The notes under the pieces are model-generated. The model saw nothing but the letters and a program-made list of their open reading frames with translations. It was not told the origin of the DNA and did no database searches. From Nitrospirota bacterium (GTDB taxonomy: Bacteria; Nitrospirota; Thermodesulfovibrionia; Thermodesulfovibrionales; UBA6898): DNA of 64,000 nt. The translations under genes were made by a program, and so were the position numbers. Shown here one piece after another: positions 31,654 through 41,400 of the stretch (within the stretch, counting starts at the first letter, position 1; each line of letters starts with the position of its first letter). The stretch lies in NCBI GenBank assembly GCA_004321925.1, contig SCQH01000014.1, positions 1 to 64,000 of the forward strand. Direction: 5' to 3'.

Positions 31654-32436
31654 ATGAACGCAATAACAAAACTATTCGTGGCGCTGGCGGCTGTTTCATA
31701 TCTTGTCTTGATAGCAGGCCCTGCATCAGCCGGACTGACTGCCAAGGCAAACCATGACCATATCAAAATAGACTTTTTCTATCATGGCAGCACGGTGAGC
31801 GTCAGCGGTGTCTCTGATGCCGGCACTGACCTCATCATCAAGATAGCATCGCCTGAGGGGCATGAGACCCTGAAGGAAAAAGGAAAGGTTGGCGGGTTCC
31901 TCTGGATGAACGTCGCCACCCTGAAGCTCGAAAATGTACCGAACCTGTATTCCATTCACAGCACAAAGAAGATCGAGGAAATCCTTGACCCGCAGGAGAT
32001 GGACAAATATGTCATCGGGTATCCTGCTCTGGGCAGGCATGCTGAGATGAGCCCGATCAAAGATGAAGCGGACAAGGCCAGGTGGTTCAGCGAATTCATC
32101 AAGTATAAAGAGAATTCCAAACTCTATGCCACGTCGTCGGGGAAGATCGATCTGAAGAAAGGTGAGGCCGGAACCCAGCCCTACTATATCCTGACCGAAT
32201 GGCCCTATCAGGCGCCGCCGGGTGACTACCTGGTGACCGTTTATGCGGTGAAGGACGGCAAGGTGATAGAACAGGCGGAGTCGAAGGTGCTGGTCGAGCA
32301 GGTCGGCATCGTTGATACCCTTTCGAACATGGCGAAGAAGAATGGGGCGCTCTATGGCTTTATATCCATCATATCGGCCCTGGGGGCAGGGTTCGGGGTC
32401 GGCCTCATATTCAGAAAAGGCGGAGGAGCGCATTAA
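31654..32436 (+). CDS. TIGR02186-family membrane-anchored protein
   Basis: 260 aa. Signal peptide (ending ASA-GL), a periplasmic beta-rich domain (DHIKIDFFYHGSTVSVSG; DLIIKIASPEGHETLKEKGKVGGFLWMNV; PGDYLVTVYAVKDGKVI) and a C-terminal membrane helix (LYGFISIISALGAGFGVGLIF). This matches the TIGR02186 family, usually next to TauE/SafE permeases, so it is probably an accessory subunit of the permease before it. Confidence 0.85.
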   Translation: MNAITKLFVALAAVSYLVLIAGPASAGLTAKANHDHIKIDFFYHGSTVSVSGVSDAGTDLIIKIASPEGHETLKEKGKVGGFLWMNVATLKLENVPNLYSIHSTKKIEEILDPQEMDKYVIGYPALGRHAEMSPIKDEADKARWFSEFIKYKENSKLYATSSGKIDLKKGEAGTQPYYILTEWPYQAPPGDYLVTVYAVKDGKVIEQAESKVLVEQVGIVDTLSNMAKKNGALYGFISIISALGAGFGVGLIFRKGGGAH

Positions 32437-32438
32437 AC

Positions 32439-33296
32439 ATGTATGAGACTATTGTTGTTGGTTTTGATCAATCACCGGCTAGTAAAGCGGCTGTTATCGA
32501 GGCCTCGCACCGGATAGAGCGGCATGGCGGGCGATTGTTCCTTGTGCATTCTGTCTTTTTCGATGCCGAGGAATTCGGCATTGCGCCCGAGCAGCTTGAG
32601 AAGAGGCTCAAGATCGGGGAGAAGGTCTGTGCCGAGGCAAAGGATATGATAACGAAGGCATTCGGGATCGATGCCCACTATGTTCTCTGCGAGGGGGAAC
32701 CCCCGGAGGTGATCGTGGATATTGCGCAGGCCAAAAAGGCCGACCTGATCGTACTCGGCACGTACGGCCGGAAGGGGCTCGACAGACTGCTGATGGGAAG
32801 TGTCACCTCTCAGGTGATCCTGAACTCGCCGGTCGATACGCTCGTTATAAAAAAGCCGTGCAGTGAGTGCATCGGCTCATATAAATCGATCCTGGTCCCC
32901 TTTGACGGGTCGGACTTCAGCAATAAGGCCCTGGACAGGGCCTGCCAGATGGCGAAGACGGACGGGGCAGAGGTTACAGTCCTGTATGTCATTCCGCGTT
33001 ATGAAGAGATGGTCGACTTTTTCAAGACCGAGTCGATCAGCCGGAGCCTGCATCAGGAGGCGGGCAAGATAATCTCAAAAGCTGTAAACAGTGCGGCGGC
33101 ACTGGGCGTCACGCCAAAGACGGAGATCGTCGAGGGACAGGCCGCTGAAAAGACGATAGAGACGGCCCTGAGGCTGCATGTCGACCTGATAGTCATGGGC
33201 AGCCACGGGTACCGGGGTATTAACAAGGCGATCATGGGAAGCACGGCCGAGCGGGTGATCCTGAACTCGACCTGCCCCGTATTAGTGGTGAGGTGA
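32439..33296 (+). CDS. Tandem universal stress protein
   Basis: 285 aa, two Usp domains (1-142, 147-285). Both carry the ATP-binding loop G-x2-G-x9-G-S (GTYGRKGLDRLLMGS; GSHGYRGINKAIMGS), so both probably bind ATP. Start 2 nt after the preceding stop; its own stop overlaps the next gene. Confidence 0.93.
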   Translation: MYETIVVGFDQSPASKAAVIEASHRIERHGGRLFLVHSVFFDAEEFGIAPEQLEKRLKIGEKVCAEAKDMITKAFGIDAHYVLCEGEPPEVIVDIAQAKKADLIVLGTYGRKGLDRLLMGSVTSQVILNSPVDTLVIKKPCSECIGSYKSILVPFDGSDFSNKALDRACQMAKTDGAEVTVLYVIPRYEEMVDFFKTESISRSLHQEAGKIISKAVNSAAALGVTPKTEIVEGQAAEKTIETALRLHVDLIVMGSHGYRGINKAIMGSTAERVILNSTCPVLVVR

Positions 33297-33715
33297 ATGA
33301 GATGAAAGGCTACAGAAAGATCCTGATCGCGATGAACGGATCGAGGGATGTCCTCACAAACGGGCTGAAGCTTGCCGGGGACGAAAAATGCTGGGTCACG
33401 GTCGTCAAGGTCATACCTCCCCACGAGGGAGACCTGAACCTGACCGGGATCAAGAATCTGGAGGACATCTTCAGCAGCGGCAGCGACCAGGTGGTCTCGG
33501 CGATATATGATACAGCCCGGCAGGAAGGAGCCCTGATCAAGGGCCGTGTCGAAGAAGGCGAGATCGACAGGAAGATCGTGGAGGTGGCCGAGGAGGAACG
33601 CTGCGACGTCATCATCATGGGATCAAGAAAACGCAGCTGGCTGCGCACCATATTCGGTGACAATGTCGTCGAAAAGGTTATCCAGCAGGCCCCCTGCCCG
33701 GTGCTTGTGGTGTAG
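33293..33715 (+). CDS. Single-domain universal stress protein
   Basis: 140 aa UspA fold (YRKILIAMNGSRDVLTNGLKLAGDEKC; CDVIIMGSRKRSWLRTIFGDNVVEKVI; APCPVLVV). The ATP loop is altered (GSRKRSW; no second Gly). GTG at 33293 overlaps the stop before it; ATG at 33302 is an alternative. Last gene of the operon. Confidence 0.85.
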   Translation: MNEMKGYRKILIAMNGSRDVLTNGLKLAGDEKCWVTVVKVIPPHEGDLNLTGIKNLEDIFSSGSDQVVSAIYDTARQEGALIKGRVEEGEIDRKIVEVAEEERCDVIIMGSRKRSWLRTIFGDNVVEKVIQQAPCPVLVV

Positions 33716-33731
33716 AGATCGCGCCCGTCGC

Positions 33732-33755
33732 GGATGCCCTCCGCAAATGGCATCC
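33732..33755 (+). terminator. Weak hairpin after the Usp operon
   Basis: GGATGCC/GGCATCC, perfect 7-bp stem with 10-nt loop, 17 nt after the stop; no clear T-run, so termination is uncertain. Confidence 0.35.
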
Positions 33756-33827
33756 CCGGTCTGTCTTCTGCGTCGTGTCTCTGGCTTCCCGTTATGAGCT
33801 ATGCTATATTCTATTAGCGGTGAAAAG

Positions 33828-34580
33828 ATGAGGCATGACAATGCATATAAGAACGATTCCTGCCTGATATGCGGCGGTGAGGGCGAATTTTATCATGAGA
33901 TCGCCGGATATGTCATCGACCGGTGCAGGGTCTGCGGTTTCGCCTATGTGCGGGACATCCCCTCTGACTTTGAGCTGTTCCAGGTTTACGATCAGGGGTA
34001 TAAGACCCGGGAGGGCCTGTTTGCCCCGAAGCTGAGGAAAAGCAGAAAATTTAAATACTGGCTGCTCGGCAGGATGATCAGGCTTGCTGCGGGGCGCGGC
34101 AAGGTCCGGCTGCTGGAGATAGGATGCGGTCAGGGGTCCCTGCTGCAGGCGGTCAGCAACGACCGGCACTTTGATGCAGAGGGCATCGATTATGCCCAGG
34201 GGCCTGTCGACTATGCTCGCTCGCTCGGGCTGAAGGCCTCTCAGTCGTCTCTGGAGCAGATGCAGTACGCCCCTGAGTCGTTTGATTTTATTGTCGCGAT
34301 CCATGTGATCGAGCATATGCAGAACCTCGATACGGCAATTCAGGAAATAACCAGGATATTAAAAAAAGGCGGGCAGCTCTATATCGTGGTGCCCTGTCTC
34401 TCGCATATCAAGGCACGGCTCAACGGCAAACGCTGGAAGTATCTCGGGCCGCCGGAACATCTGTGGTACTTTACGACACAGGCCTTGAGGACCTTTCTGG
34501 AAAAGAGGGGTTTTCAGATACTCTTTGCACACTGTATCTCCCACCGGGCGCATCTGAGGGTGCTCGCCAAGAAGATATGA
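33828..34580 (+). CDS. SAM methyltransferase with N-terminal zinc-ribbon-like motif
   Basis: 250 aa. C-x2-C (CLICGG) and C-x2-C (CRVCGF) near the N terminus, then a methyltransferase core LLEIGCGQGSLLQAV, FDFIVAIHVIEHMQNLDTAIQEITRILKKGGQLYIVVP. Typical of sugar- or surface-glycan-type C-methyltransferase relatives. I chose ATG 33828 (GGTGA before it, and a TATATT -10 at 33805-33810) over ATG 33801. Its stop overlaps the SulP start (ATGA). Confidence 0.8.
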   Translation: MRHDNAYKNDSCLICGGEGEFYHEIAGYVIDRCRVCGFAYVRDIPSDFELFQVYDQGYKTREGLFAPKLRKSRKFKYWLLGRMIRLAAGRGKVRLLEIGCGQGSLLQAVSNDRHFDAEGIDYAQGPVDYARSLGLKASQSSLEQMQYAPESFDFIVAIHVIEHMQNLDTAIQEITRILKKGGQLYIVVPCLSHIKARLNGKRWKYLGPPEHLWYFTTQALRTFLEKRGFQILFAHCISHRAHLRVLAKKI

Positions 34581-36331
34581 TGGACCCGTCGTTCAGAAAG
34601 ATACTGATGCCCTTCCTTGGCTGGCTGCCGGATGTCAGCCGCAGGACCCTGAAGGCAGACCTTGTTGCCGGGCTTACCGGAGCGGTGATTGTCCTTCCCC
34701 AGGGGGTGGCGTTTGCTATCATCGCGGGCCTGCCTCCGGAGTATGGCCTCTATTCGGCTATCGTCCCGGCCATCATCGCTGCCCTGTTCGGTTCATCCTG
34801 GCATCTTATATCAGGTCCGACCACGGCGATATCCATTGTCATCTTTACATCGCTGAGCCCATTGGCAACACCCTCAAGCGCTGAATATATCCGGCTGGCG
34901 CTGACCCTGACCTTTCTTGCCGGCCTGTTCCAGTTCGGGCTGGGGGTGGCCCGGCTGGGAGCGCTGGTCAATTTTGTCTCGCATTCGGTGGTCGTTGGAT
35001 TTACGGCCGGGGCGGCCATCCTGATCGCCACCAGTCAGTTCAGCAATCTCCTCGGCTTACCTGCTGCGAAAACACATTCGTTCATCCATGTCTGGGCAGA
35101 CATCGCCGCGAACCTGCCTCAGACTAACCTCCATGTCCTTTCGGTCGGCCTTGCCACCCTGGTCATTGGGGTTGTCTTTAAAGCAGTGAGGCCCCGGTGG
35201 CCCGGGATGCTCATTGCGATGGTCGGCGGCAGCCTTATGTCCCTTGTCATGCAGGGGGCCGAGCACGGCGTGCGCCTTGTCGGCTCCCTCCCCGGACATC
35301 TGCCGCCGCTTTCCAGTCCTCTCATAACAACCGCTGCCGTGCGTCAGCTTGCACCCTCTGCCCTGGCGGTCGCCATGCTCGGACTGGCTGAGGCGGTTTC
35401 GATAGCCCGGTCCATAGCCATGAGATCCGAACAGCGCATCGACAGCAACCAGGAGTTCATCGGTCAGGGGCTCTCCAATATCATCGGGAGCTTCTTTTCA
35501 AGCTATGCCGCCTCCGGGTCCTTCACCCGTACCGGCGTCAATTACACGTCAGGGGCAAAGACCCCCCTGTCTGCGGTCTTTGCCGCGCTGTCGCTGACCG
35601 TCATCCTGCTGCTTATAGCGCCCCTGACTGCATATCTTCCCATCGCATCGATGGCGGGTATCCTCCTGCTGGTCGCCTACAGCCTCATAGACACACATCA
35701 TATAGCGGCCATTATCCGGACGAGCAGGCCCGAGGCCGGGATACTGCTTGCGACCTTCCTTGCCACCCTGTTCGTCGAACTTGAATTTGCGATCTACGTG
35801 GGGGTCATCCTCTCCCTCCTCCTCTACCTGAACCGCACCTCGCACCCGCATTTCGTGACGCTTGCCCCGGACCCTGCCAGCGCACGCAGGACTTTTATGA
35901 ATATCGAAAAGAAGGAGCTTCCGGAATGCCCCCAGATGAAGATCATACGGATCGACGGCTCGATCTTTTTCGGGGCGGTCAATCATGTAGCCGGCGAACT
36001 GGACCAGATCGTGAAAAAATACCCCGAGCAGGCGCATATCCTCATTGTCGGGGCCGGCATCAATTTTATTGATGTTGCCGGCTGTCAGATGCTCAGCCAG
36101 GAGGCCCACCGCCTGAGGGTCAACGGCAGGCAGCTCTATCTCTGCTCGCTCAAGGGAGAGGTGATCGGCGTCATGCGGCAGGGAGGCTGCGCACAGAGCA
36201 TCGGCCCCGATAATATCTTTCCCTCCAAGGTAGAGGCCATCAGGAAGCTCGTCCCCCGTCTTGACCCTGAACGCTGCCGGATCTGCAGGGCCCGCATCTT
36301 CCATGAATGCGCCCGGATGCCGGGGGCGTGA
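34577..36331 (+). CDS. SulP-family anion permease with STAS domain
   Basis: 584 aa. About twelve membrane helices with the SulP signature (GAVIVLPQGVAFAIIAGLPPEYGLYSAI; SSYAASGSFTRTGVNYTSGAKT), then a cytoplasmic STAS domain (IIRIDGSIFFGAVNHV; ILIVGAGINFIDVAG). It moves sulfate, bicarbonate or another anion. After the STAS domain there is a short Cys-containing tail (ERCRICRARIFHEC). ATG 34577 or 34580. Coupled to the methyltransferase upstream. Confidence 0.9.
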   Translation: MMDPSFRKILMPFLGWLPDVSRRTLKADLVAGLTGAVIVLPQGVAFAIIAGLPPEYGLYSAIVPAIIAALFGSSWHLISGPTTAISIVIFTSLSPLATPSSAEYIRLALTLTFLAGLFQFGLGVARLGALVNFVSHSVVVGFTAGAAILIATSQFSNLLGLPAAKTHSFIHVWADIAANLPQTNLHVLSVGLATLVIGVVFKAVRPRWPGMLIAMVGGSLMSLVMQGAEHGVRLVGSLPGHLPPLSSPLITTAAVRQLAPSALAVAMLGLAEAVSIARSIAMRSEQRIDSNQEFIGQGLSNIIGSFFSSYAASGSFTRTGVNYTSGAKTPLSAVFAALSLTVILLLIAPLTAYLPIASMAGILLLVAYSLIDTHHIAAIIRTSRPEAGILLATFLATLFVELEFAIYVGVILSLLLYLNRTSHPHFVTLAPDPASARRTFMNIEKKELPECPQMKIIRIDGSIFFGAVNHVAGELDQIVKKYPEQAHILIVGAGINFIDVAGCQMLSQEAHRLRVNGRQLYLCSLKGEVIGVMRQGGCAQSIGPDNIFPSKVEAIRKLVPRLDPERCRICRARIFHECARMPGA

Positions 36332-36445
36332 GCCTCTGTCCCGGCACGGTATACAGGGGCAGGCGGTAATTCGTTTCATTATGTAGTCCGAGTTTAGTAA
36401 AATAATTGACTGCTGCTTGCAGGTATGATCTATAAGGAGTGATGC

Positions 36446-37621
36446 ATGTTACATCTAAGACGACAGTTGCCTTACCGGCCCACGGAGAGAATGAATGTCG
36501 TAAGCTATCCGATCAGGGACATTGTGATGGAGGCAAAACGCGAAGAAGCAAAAGGCAAAAAGATGATCTACCTCAACATCGGAGATCCCCCGCAATACGG
36601 CTTTGAACCGTTTAAAGTGATAGCCGACCGCGTGAAGAGCGCGCTTGACGAGAACTGGAAGGGGTATGCGCCCTCTGAGGGCGACGAGCTCCTCAGGACG
36701 ACCGTGGCGAAGATCGAAAAATGCCGGCCCGAGGATGTCTTCGCCGTCGCCGGCCTGACCGAGGGCATCGACTTCTTCTTCCATTCGTTCATAGGGTTCG
36801 GGGAAAAGGTGCTTCTCCCGAATCCCGTATATCCGCTGTACCTGAGCAAGGCCAAACAGTTCGAGGGAGAGAGCGTCTTCTACCGGCATGACGCTGAGGG
36901 GCAGATAGATGTCGCCTACCTGGCAAAGAGGATCGAGGGCGCAAAGGCGATGGTGATCATCAACCCGAACAATCCCCTGGGGTCTGTCTATTCTGAAAAG
37001 AACCTTGCAGAGGTCGTTGCGCTCTGCGCGGAGTACGATGTCCCCATTTTTTACGACGGTTCGTATGACCAGCTCATCCTTGAAGGCAAACTGGTGGACT
37101 TCAGGAAGGTGGCCAGGAATAAGATACCGTTCATATACGGGAGCTCCCTCTCAAAGGATTTCTGTTACACCGGCGCACGGATTGGGTGGGTAACGTTCCA
37201 TGGGGACAAGTGGTCTGAGGTCAAGAACGCTTTTTTCCTCCTCTGCAACCAGCGTCTTTCCGTGAACTGGGAATATCAGCAGGCTGCCGCCGCAGCGATC
37301 GTGGACCCCTCGTATCCGGCCTACATCGCCGACATGAGGAAAAAGCTGGTCGAAAGAAGGAACACGTTCATTAAGATGGCCAAGAAGCTGGCGCTTTCTT
37401 TCCCGGTCCCGATGGGCGCGTTCTACGCGTTCATGAAGATAGAGACGCCGAAATGGAAGAAGGACCTTGAATTCGTGCGTGCCGCGCTGAAGGAAGGGGT
37501 GGTCTTCGTCCCCGGCTCCGGCTTCGGCAGGCAGGAGGACGGGGTCTATTTCAGGACGACCTTCCTGCCCGAACCGGAGATCATCGAAGAGGCCTTCAGC
37601 AAGATTAAAAAGCTGCTGTAA
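36446..37621 (+). CDS. AlaA-like class I/II aminotransferase
   Basis: 391 aa PLP enzyme of the fold-type I AspC/AlaA group: YLNIGDPPQYGF, VAGLTEGIDFFF, MVIINPNNPLGSVYS, and the PLP lysine in GSSLSKDFCYTGARIGW. Most similar in layout to alanine transaminases, converting pyruvate and glutamate to alanine. AAGGAG lies before the ATG. Ends at a strong terminator. Confidence 0.87.
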   Translation: MLHLRRQLPYRPTERMNVVSYPIRDIVMEAKREEAKGKKMIYLNIGDPPQYGFEPFKVIADRVKSALDENWKGYAPSEGDELLRTTVAKIEKCRPEDVFAVAGLTEGIDFFFHSFIGFGEKVLLPNPVYPLYLSKAKQFEGESVFYRHDAEGQIDVAYLAKRIEGAKAMVIINPNNPLGSVYSEKNLAEVVALCAEYDVPIFYDGSYDQLILEGKLVDFRKVARNKIPFIYGSSLSKDFCYTGARIGWVTFHGDKWSEVKNAFFLLCNQRLSVNWEYQQAAAAAIVDPSYPAYIADMRKKLVERRNTFIKMAKKLALSFPVPMGAFYAFMKIETPKWKKDLEFVRAALKEGVVFVPGSGFGRQEDGVYFRTTFLPEPEIIEEAFSKIKKLL

Positions 37622-37645
37622 TACACAAAGCATCCGCCGCATCAG

Positions 37646-37685
37646 CAGGGGGCTGAAGACCGAGGTCTTTTGCCCCCTGTTTATT
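37646..37685 (+). terminator. Rho-independent terminator after the aminotransferase gene
   Basis: Stem CAGGGGGC/GCCCCCTG (37646-37653, 37672-37679) with an inner AGACC/GGTCT hairpin, followed by TTTATT. Confidence 0.75.
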
Positions 37686-37750
37686 GGGCACGGGCTGCAG
37701 CGGTTCCTGCTCCGGCCGGGCCGTTTTATTAAAAGACAGGGCCGGTATGT

Positions 37751-37756
37751 TATAAT
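37751..37756 (+). promoter_or_regulatory. -10 element of gspE (leaderless)
   Basis: Perfect TATAAT ending 5 nt before the ATG of gspE, followed by a T-run and no Shine-Dalgarno. The -35 is poor (TTATTA about 19 nt upstream). Confidence 0.45.
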
Positions 37757-37761
37757 TTTTT

Positions 37762-39306
37762 ATGTCAGATTCAGCAGGGACAACTGTTTCGGAAAGGCCC
37801 TTGATCACGGACGACCAGCTTCCGAAGGTCCCCTTTGTCCTTAATACCATATCCTCGCGCTTCATACGCGAGAACCACGTTGTCCCTCTTGAGCTCAAAA
37901 ACAATGTCCTGAAGGTGGTCATGTCTGACCCCGGCGACCGGCTGACGATCGATGCCTTAAAAGTGGCTACCTCGGCCGAGGTCATGGTCCTTCCCGGGGA
38001 GCCCAAGGCCCTGACCGACTATATTGCAAAGTTCTACGGCCAGGAGGCCCAGAATATCAACAAGATCGTTGAGGACATGGGCGAGCGCGGGGTCGAGTTC
38101 ATCAGGGAAGAGGAAGAGGATGTCGGCCACCTGAAGGACCTTGCCTCTGAGGCCCCGGTCATACGGCTGGTGAACCTGCTGATAACGCGCGCTGTCGAAA
38201 GCAGGGCAAGCGATATCCATATGGAGCCTTTCGAGGATGAACTGCGGGTGAGATACCGCATTGACGGTGTGCTGCACGAGACAGAGTCTGTGCCGAAGAA
38301 GCTCCAGGCAGCGATCGTCTCGCGGGTAAAGATCATGGCCAAGCTGAACATTGCCGAGAGGAGGCTGCCTCAGGACGGCCGCATACGCCTGAAGGTCGGG
38401 GAGATGGAGGTCGACCTCAGGGTCTCGACCATCCCGATACTGCACGGAGAGAGCGTGGTCATGAGGATACTCCAGAAAGAGGGGATCGTCATCGACCTCA
38501 ACAGGCTGGGCTTCCCGAAGGACACCCTTGATACCTTTAATCAGCTTATCAGGAAACCCAACGGCATCATACTCGTCACCGGACCGACCGGAAGCGGCAA
38601 GACCACAACACTCTACGGCGCGCTCGACAAGATCAATTCCCCCGACAAGAAGATCATCACGGTGGAGGACCCGATCGAATACCAGTTGAAGGGGATCAAC
38701 CAGATCCAGGTGAAGCCCCAGATAGGCCTGAACTTTGCCAATACCCTGCGGCATATCGTGCGGCAGGACCCTGATATCATCATGATCGGCGAGGTCAGGG
38801 ACCTTGAGACGGCAGAGATCGCGATACAGTCGGCGCTGACCGGACATGTCGTCTTTTCGACCCTGCATACCAACGATGCCCCCAGTTCTATAACCAGGCT
38901 CCTGGATATGGGGGTGGAGAACTTCCTTCTGTCCTCCACCATACGCGGCATACTTGCCCAGAGGCTGGTGAGGATCATCTGCCCCGCCTGCAAAGAGGTC
39001 GACACCTCCGGAGCCGACAAACAGGAGCTCTCGAAGTTCGGCTTTAGCCCGGACATGACCACCTACAAAGGCCAGGGCTGTGAAAAATGTTCCCAGACCG
39101 GGTATTACGGAAGGGCCGGGATCTTTGAGCTCCTGACGATCGATGAGGATATCCGCAAGCTTATCCTTAAGGACTCGGATTCCAACCAGATACGGGATGC
39201 TGCGAGGAAGAACGGCATGAAGACGCTGCTTGAGGATGGCGGTGAAAAGATAAAGGCCGGTATGACAACGCTCAGCGAGGTCCTCAGGGTCACCCAGGAG
39301 ACCTGA
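37762..39306 (+). CDS. gspE: Type II secretion ATPase GspE
   Basis: 514 aa. N-terminal GspE domain, then Walker A GPTGSGKTTT, Asp box, Walker B (DPDIIMIGEVRDLETAEIAI), His box (STLHTNDAPSS) and the zinc tetracysteine CPAC ... CEKC. Powers pseudopilus assembly from the cytoplasmic side. First of an eight-gene type II secretion run. Confidence 0.93.
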   Translation: MSDSAGTTVSERPLITDDQLPKVPFVLNTISSRFIRENHVVPLELKNNVLKVVMSDPGDRLTIDALKVATSAEVMVLPGEPKALTDYIAKFYGQEAQNINKIVEDMGERGVEFIREEEEDVGHLKDLASEAPVIRLVNLLITRAVESRASDIHMEPFEDELRVRYRIDGVLHETESVPKKLQAAIVSRVKIMAKLNIAERRLPQDGRIRLKVGEMEVDLRVSTIPILHGESVVMRILQKEGIVIDLNRLGFPKDTLDTFNQLIRKPNGIILVTGPTGSGKTTTLYGALDKINSPDKKIITVEDPIEYQLKGINQIQVKPQIGLNFANTLRHIVRQDPDIIMIGEVRDLETAEIAIQSALTGHVVFSTLHTNDAPSSITRLLDMGVENFLLSSTIRGILAQRLVRIICPACKEVDTSGADKQELSKFGFSPDMTTYKGQGCEKCSQTGYYGRAGIFELLTIDEDIRKLILKDSDSNQIRDAARKNGMKTLLEDGGEKIKAGMTTLSEVLRVTQET

Positions 39307-40499
39307 TGGCTGTTTTTTCGTACAAGGCCACAACACCTGAGGGGACGCTCACGGAGGGTGTTATCGAGGCTGCTGATGAGAGCACTGCCCTGGACCGGAT
39401 CAGGAATTCCGGTCTCATACCCCTCAAGATCGCTGCCCCCCGGGACTCTTCGGCCAGGAGTTTTTTTGCGCGGGCGCCGAAAGGCGACATCCTGACATTC
39501 ACCAATGAACTTTCCGCCCTGCTCGGGGCCGGGCTCCCCCTTGACCGCGCCCTGAACATCCTCTCTGACATATCGGAAAGCGGGGAGATGAAGGAGATCA
39601 TTAAGACGATACTGAAATCGATCCGCGAGGGGAGCGCTTTTTCGGATGCCCTCTCGAAGCATCCGCGGGTCTTCCCGAAGCTCTACGTTAATATGATCCG
39701 GGCCGGCGAGGCAGGCGGTGTCCTCGATGTCGTGCTCGATAAGCTGAACGAATTTCTCGAATCGACCAAGGAGTTGAAGGAGCATGTCTTTTCTGCCATG
39801 ATCTATCCGGCCATCCTCCTGGGGACGGGCGGGCTTTCGATCCTGGTGCTGCTGATCTATGTGCTGCCTAAATTTTCGGTCATCTTTGCCGAGATGGGCA
39901 CGACCATGCCCCTTCCGACACAGATCATCATCGGGATCAGCAACGGGGTGAAATATTACTGGTGGATGGTCCTCATCGTTGCCTTTTTTGCCTGGATCGC
40001 CGCCAGAAATTATATACGGACCGAAGAAGGCCGGTATCAGTGGGATTCCCTGAAGCTGAGACTGGTCGGGGACCTGGTCCGCAAGATCGAGACCGCGCGG
40101 TTCACCCGGACCCTCGGGACGCTGCTGCAGAGCGGCGTGCCCCTCCTGCAGGCCCTGAACAATTCAAAGGACATCATCAACAACCGCGTCATTGCCGCAT
40201 CGATCGACGGCGTCTCCAAAGGGGCGAAGGAAGGAAAGGGTATCGCGGCGCCGCTTGCCAGTGCGAATGTCCTGCCCTCCCTTGCGCTTTCGATGATAAA
40301 GGTCGGCGAGGAGACCGGGCAGCTCGATGTCATGCTCCTGCGGGTTGCCACAACCTATGAAAAGAGCCTCAGGGTGGCCATCAAGAGGTTCATCAGTTTT
40401 CTGGAGCCGGTGATGATACTCGGGATGGGGCTGGTCATAGGCTTTATCGTCATGTCCATGCTTATGGCCATATTCAGCATAACCAACCTGCCGTTCTGA
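39306..40499 (+). CDS. gspF: Type II secretion platform protein GspF
   Basis: 397 aa. Two GspF cytoplasmic domains (about 60-185 and 260-380: FTNELSALLGAGLPLDRALNIL; FTRTLGTLLQSGVPLLQALN) and three membrane helices. TGATG overlap with gspE. Confidence 0.93.
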   Translation: MAVFSYKATTPEGTLTEGVIEAADESTALDRIRNSGLIPLKIAAPRDSSARSFFARAPKGDILTFTNELSALLGAGLPLDRALNILSDISESGEMKEIIKTILKSIREGSAFSDALSKHPRVFPKLYVNMIRAGEAGGVLDVVLDKLNEFLESTKELKEHVFSAMIYPAILLGTGGLSILVLLIYVLPKFSVIFAEMGTTMPLPTQIIIGISNGVKYYWWMVLIVAFFAWIAARNYIRTEEGRYQWDSLKLRLVGDLVRKIETARFTRTLGTLLQSGVPLLQALNNSKDIINNRVIAASIDGVSKGAKEGKGIAAPLASANVLPSLALSMIKVGEETGQLDVMLLRVATTYEKSLRVAIKRFISFLEPVMILGMGLVIGFIVMSMLMAIFSITNLPF

Positions 40500-40501
40500 C
40501 A

Positions 40502-41002
40502 GTGGATGCTGGGATGCAGACCAACCCGCCATCAGACCGCTCACCCCATTCCGCCGTCAGGCCCCTGAGACAGTCACACGGGTTCACCCTCCTTGAACTG
40601 ATCATCGTCATGTTCCTTGTGGCCCTGCTCTTCGGGATGGCGACGGTTTTTCTGGTCAACAGTCTGCCCGCCGGAAAGTTCAATGCGGCAGTGAGGGACC
40701 TGGGCTCTGCGATCCGGCATGCGCGGTCTCTGGCTCAGGTCAACGGGACGGCGCAGGCCGTTGTCCTGGACCTTGACGGCAAGAGGTTCGGCATCAGCGG
40801 AAAGGTGATGAAGCCGTTCCCCCCGGATGTCATGATCAGGGTCCAGGCGCCTTTTTCAGAGGATGTCACCACGGGCACCTACTCCTTTCATTTCAGTCCT
40901 TCCGGCGGATCTGACGGAGGGACGATCGTCCTTATGAGTGCGAAAAGGAAGGTCCGGATCGAACTGGACCCGGTAGCCGGAGCTATCGTGGTGAGAGAAT
41001 GA
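40502..41002 (+). CDS. gspH: GspH-like minor pseudopilin
   Basis: 166 aa. Prepilin signal with HG-FTLLELIIV; long leader of about 27 residues if GTG 40502 is used, shorter from ATG 40514. Beta-rich GspH/FimT domain (RHARSLAQVNGTAQAVVLDLDGKRFGI). Confidence 0.8.
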   Translation: MDAGMQTNPPSDRSPHSAVRPLRQSHGFTLLELIIVMFLVALLFGMATVFLVNSLPAGKFNAAVRDLGSAIRHARSLAQVNGTAQAVVLDLDGKRFGISGKVMKPFPPDVMIRVQAPFSEDVTTGTYSFHFSPSGGSDGGTIVLMSAKRKVRIELDPVAGAIVVRE

Positions 41003-41400
41003 CCAGCCCGAAGGCCGGACAGCGGAGCGCAGGTTTTACCCTCCTTGAGGTCCTTGTTGCGATGGCAGTGCTGAGCATTGCCATCGTAGCTGTCTTTGAG
41101 CTCTTCTCTGCCGACCTCAGGGTGCTTTCGGCATCAGACGATTATGCCGCCGCCGTCATAAAGGCAGAGGCAAAGATGCGGGAGGTCCTCGATGACGAGA
41201 AGCTCACCGAACGCTCCTGGCAGGAGACCTCTGACGACGGGTTTGTCTTTGCGGGGGTCATAAAGAAGACGGCTGAGAACAGGACGGAGGTCCTGCCGGT
41301 GGACCTCCTTGAGATAGATCTCACGGTCACCTGGACCCGGGGGCTGAAGGAGCGTTCTTTCAGCATCAGGACAATGAAGCTTGTGGCGAAGAAGGTATGA
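40999..41400 (+). CDS. gspI: GspI-like minor pseudopilin
   Basis: 133 aa. Prepilin cleavage site AG-FTLLEVLVAMAVLSIAIVAVFEL, short C-terminal domain. ATGA overlaps at both ends. Confidence 0.8.
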   Translation: MTSPKAGQRSAGFTLLEVLVAMAVLSIAIVAVFELFSADLRVLSASDDYAAAVIKAEAKMREVLDDEKLTERSWQETSDDGFVFAGVIKKTAENRTEVLPVDLLEIDLTVTWTRGLKERSFSIRTMKLVAKKV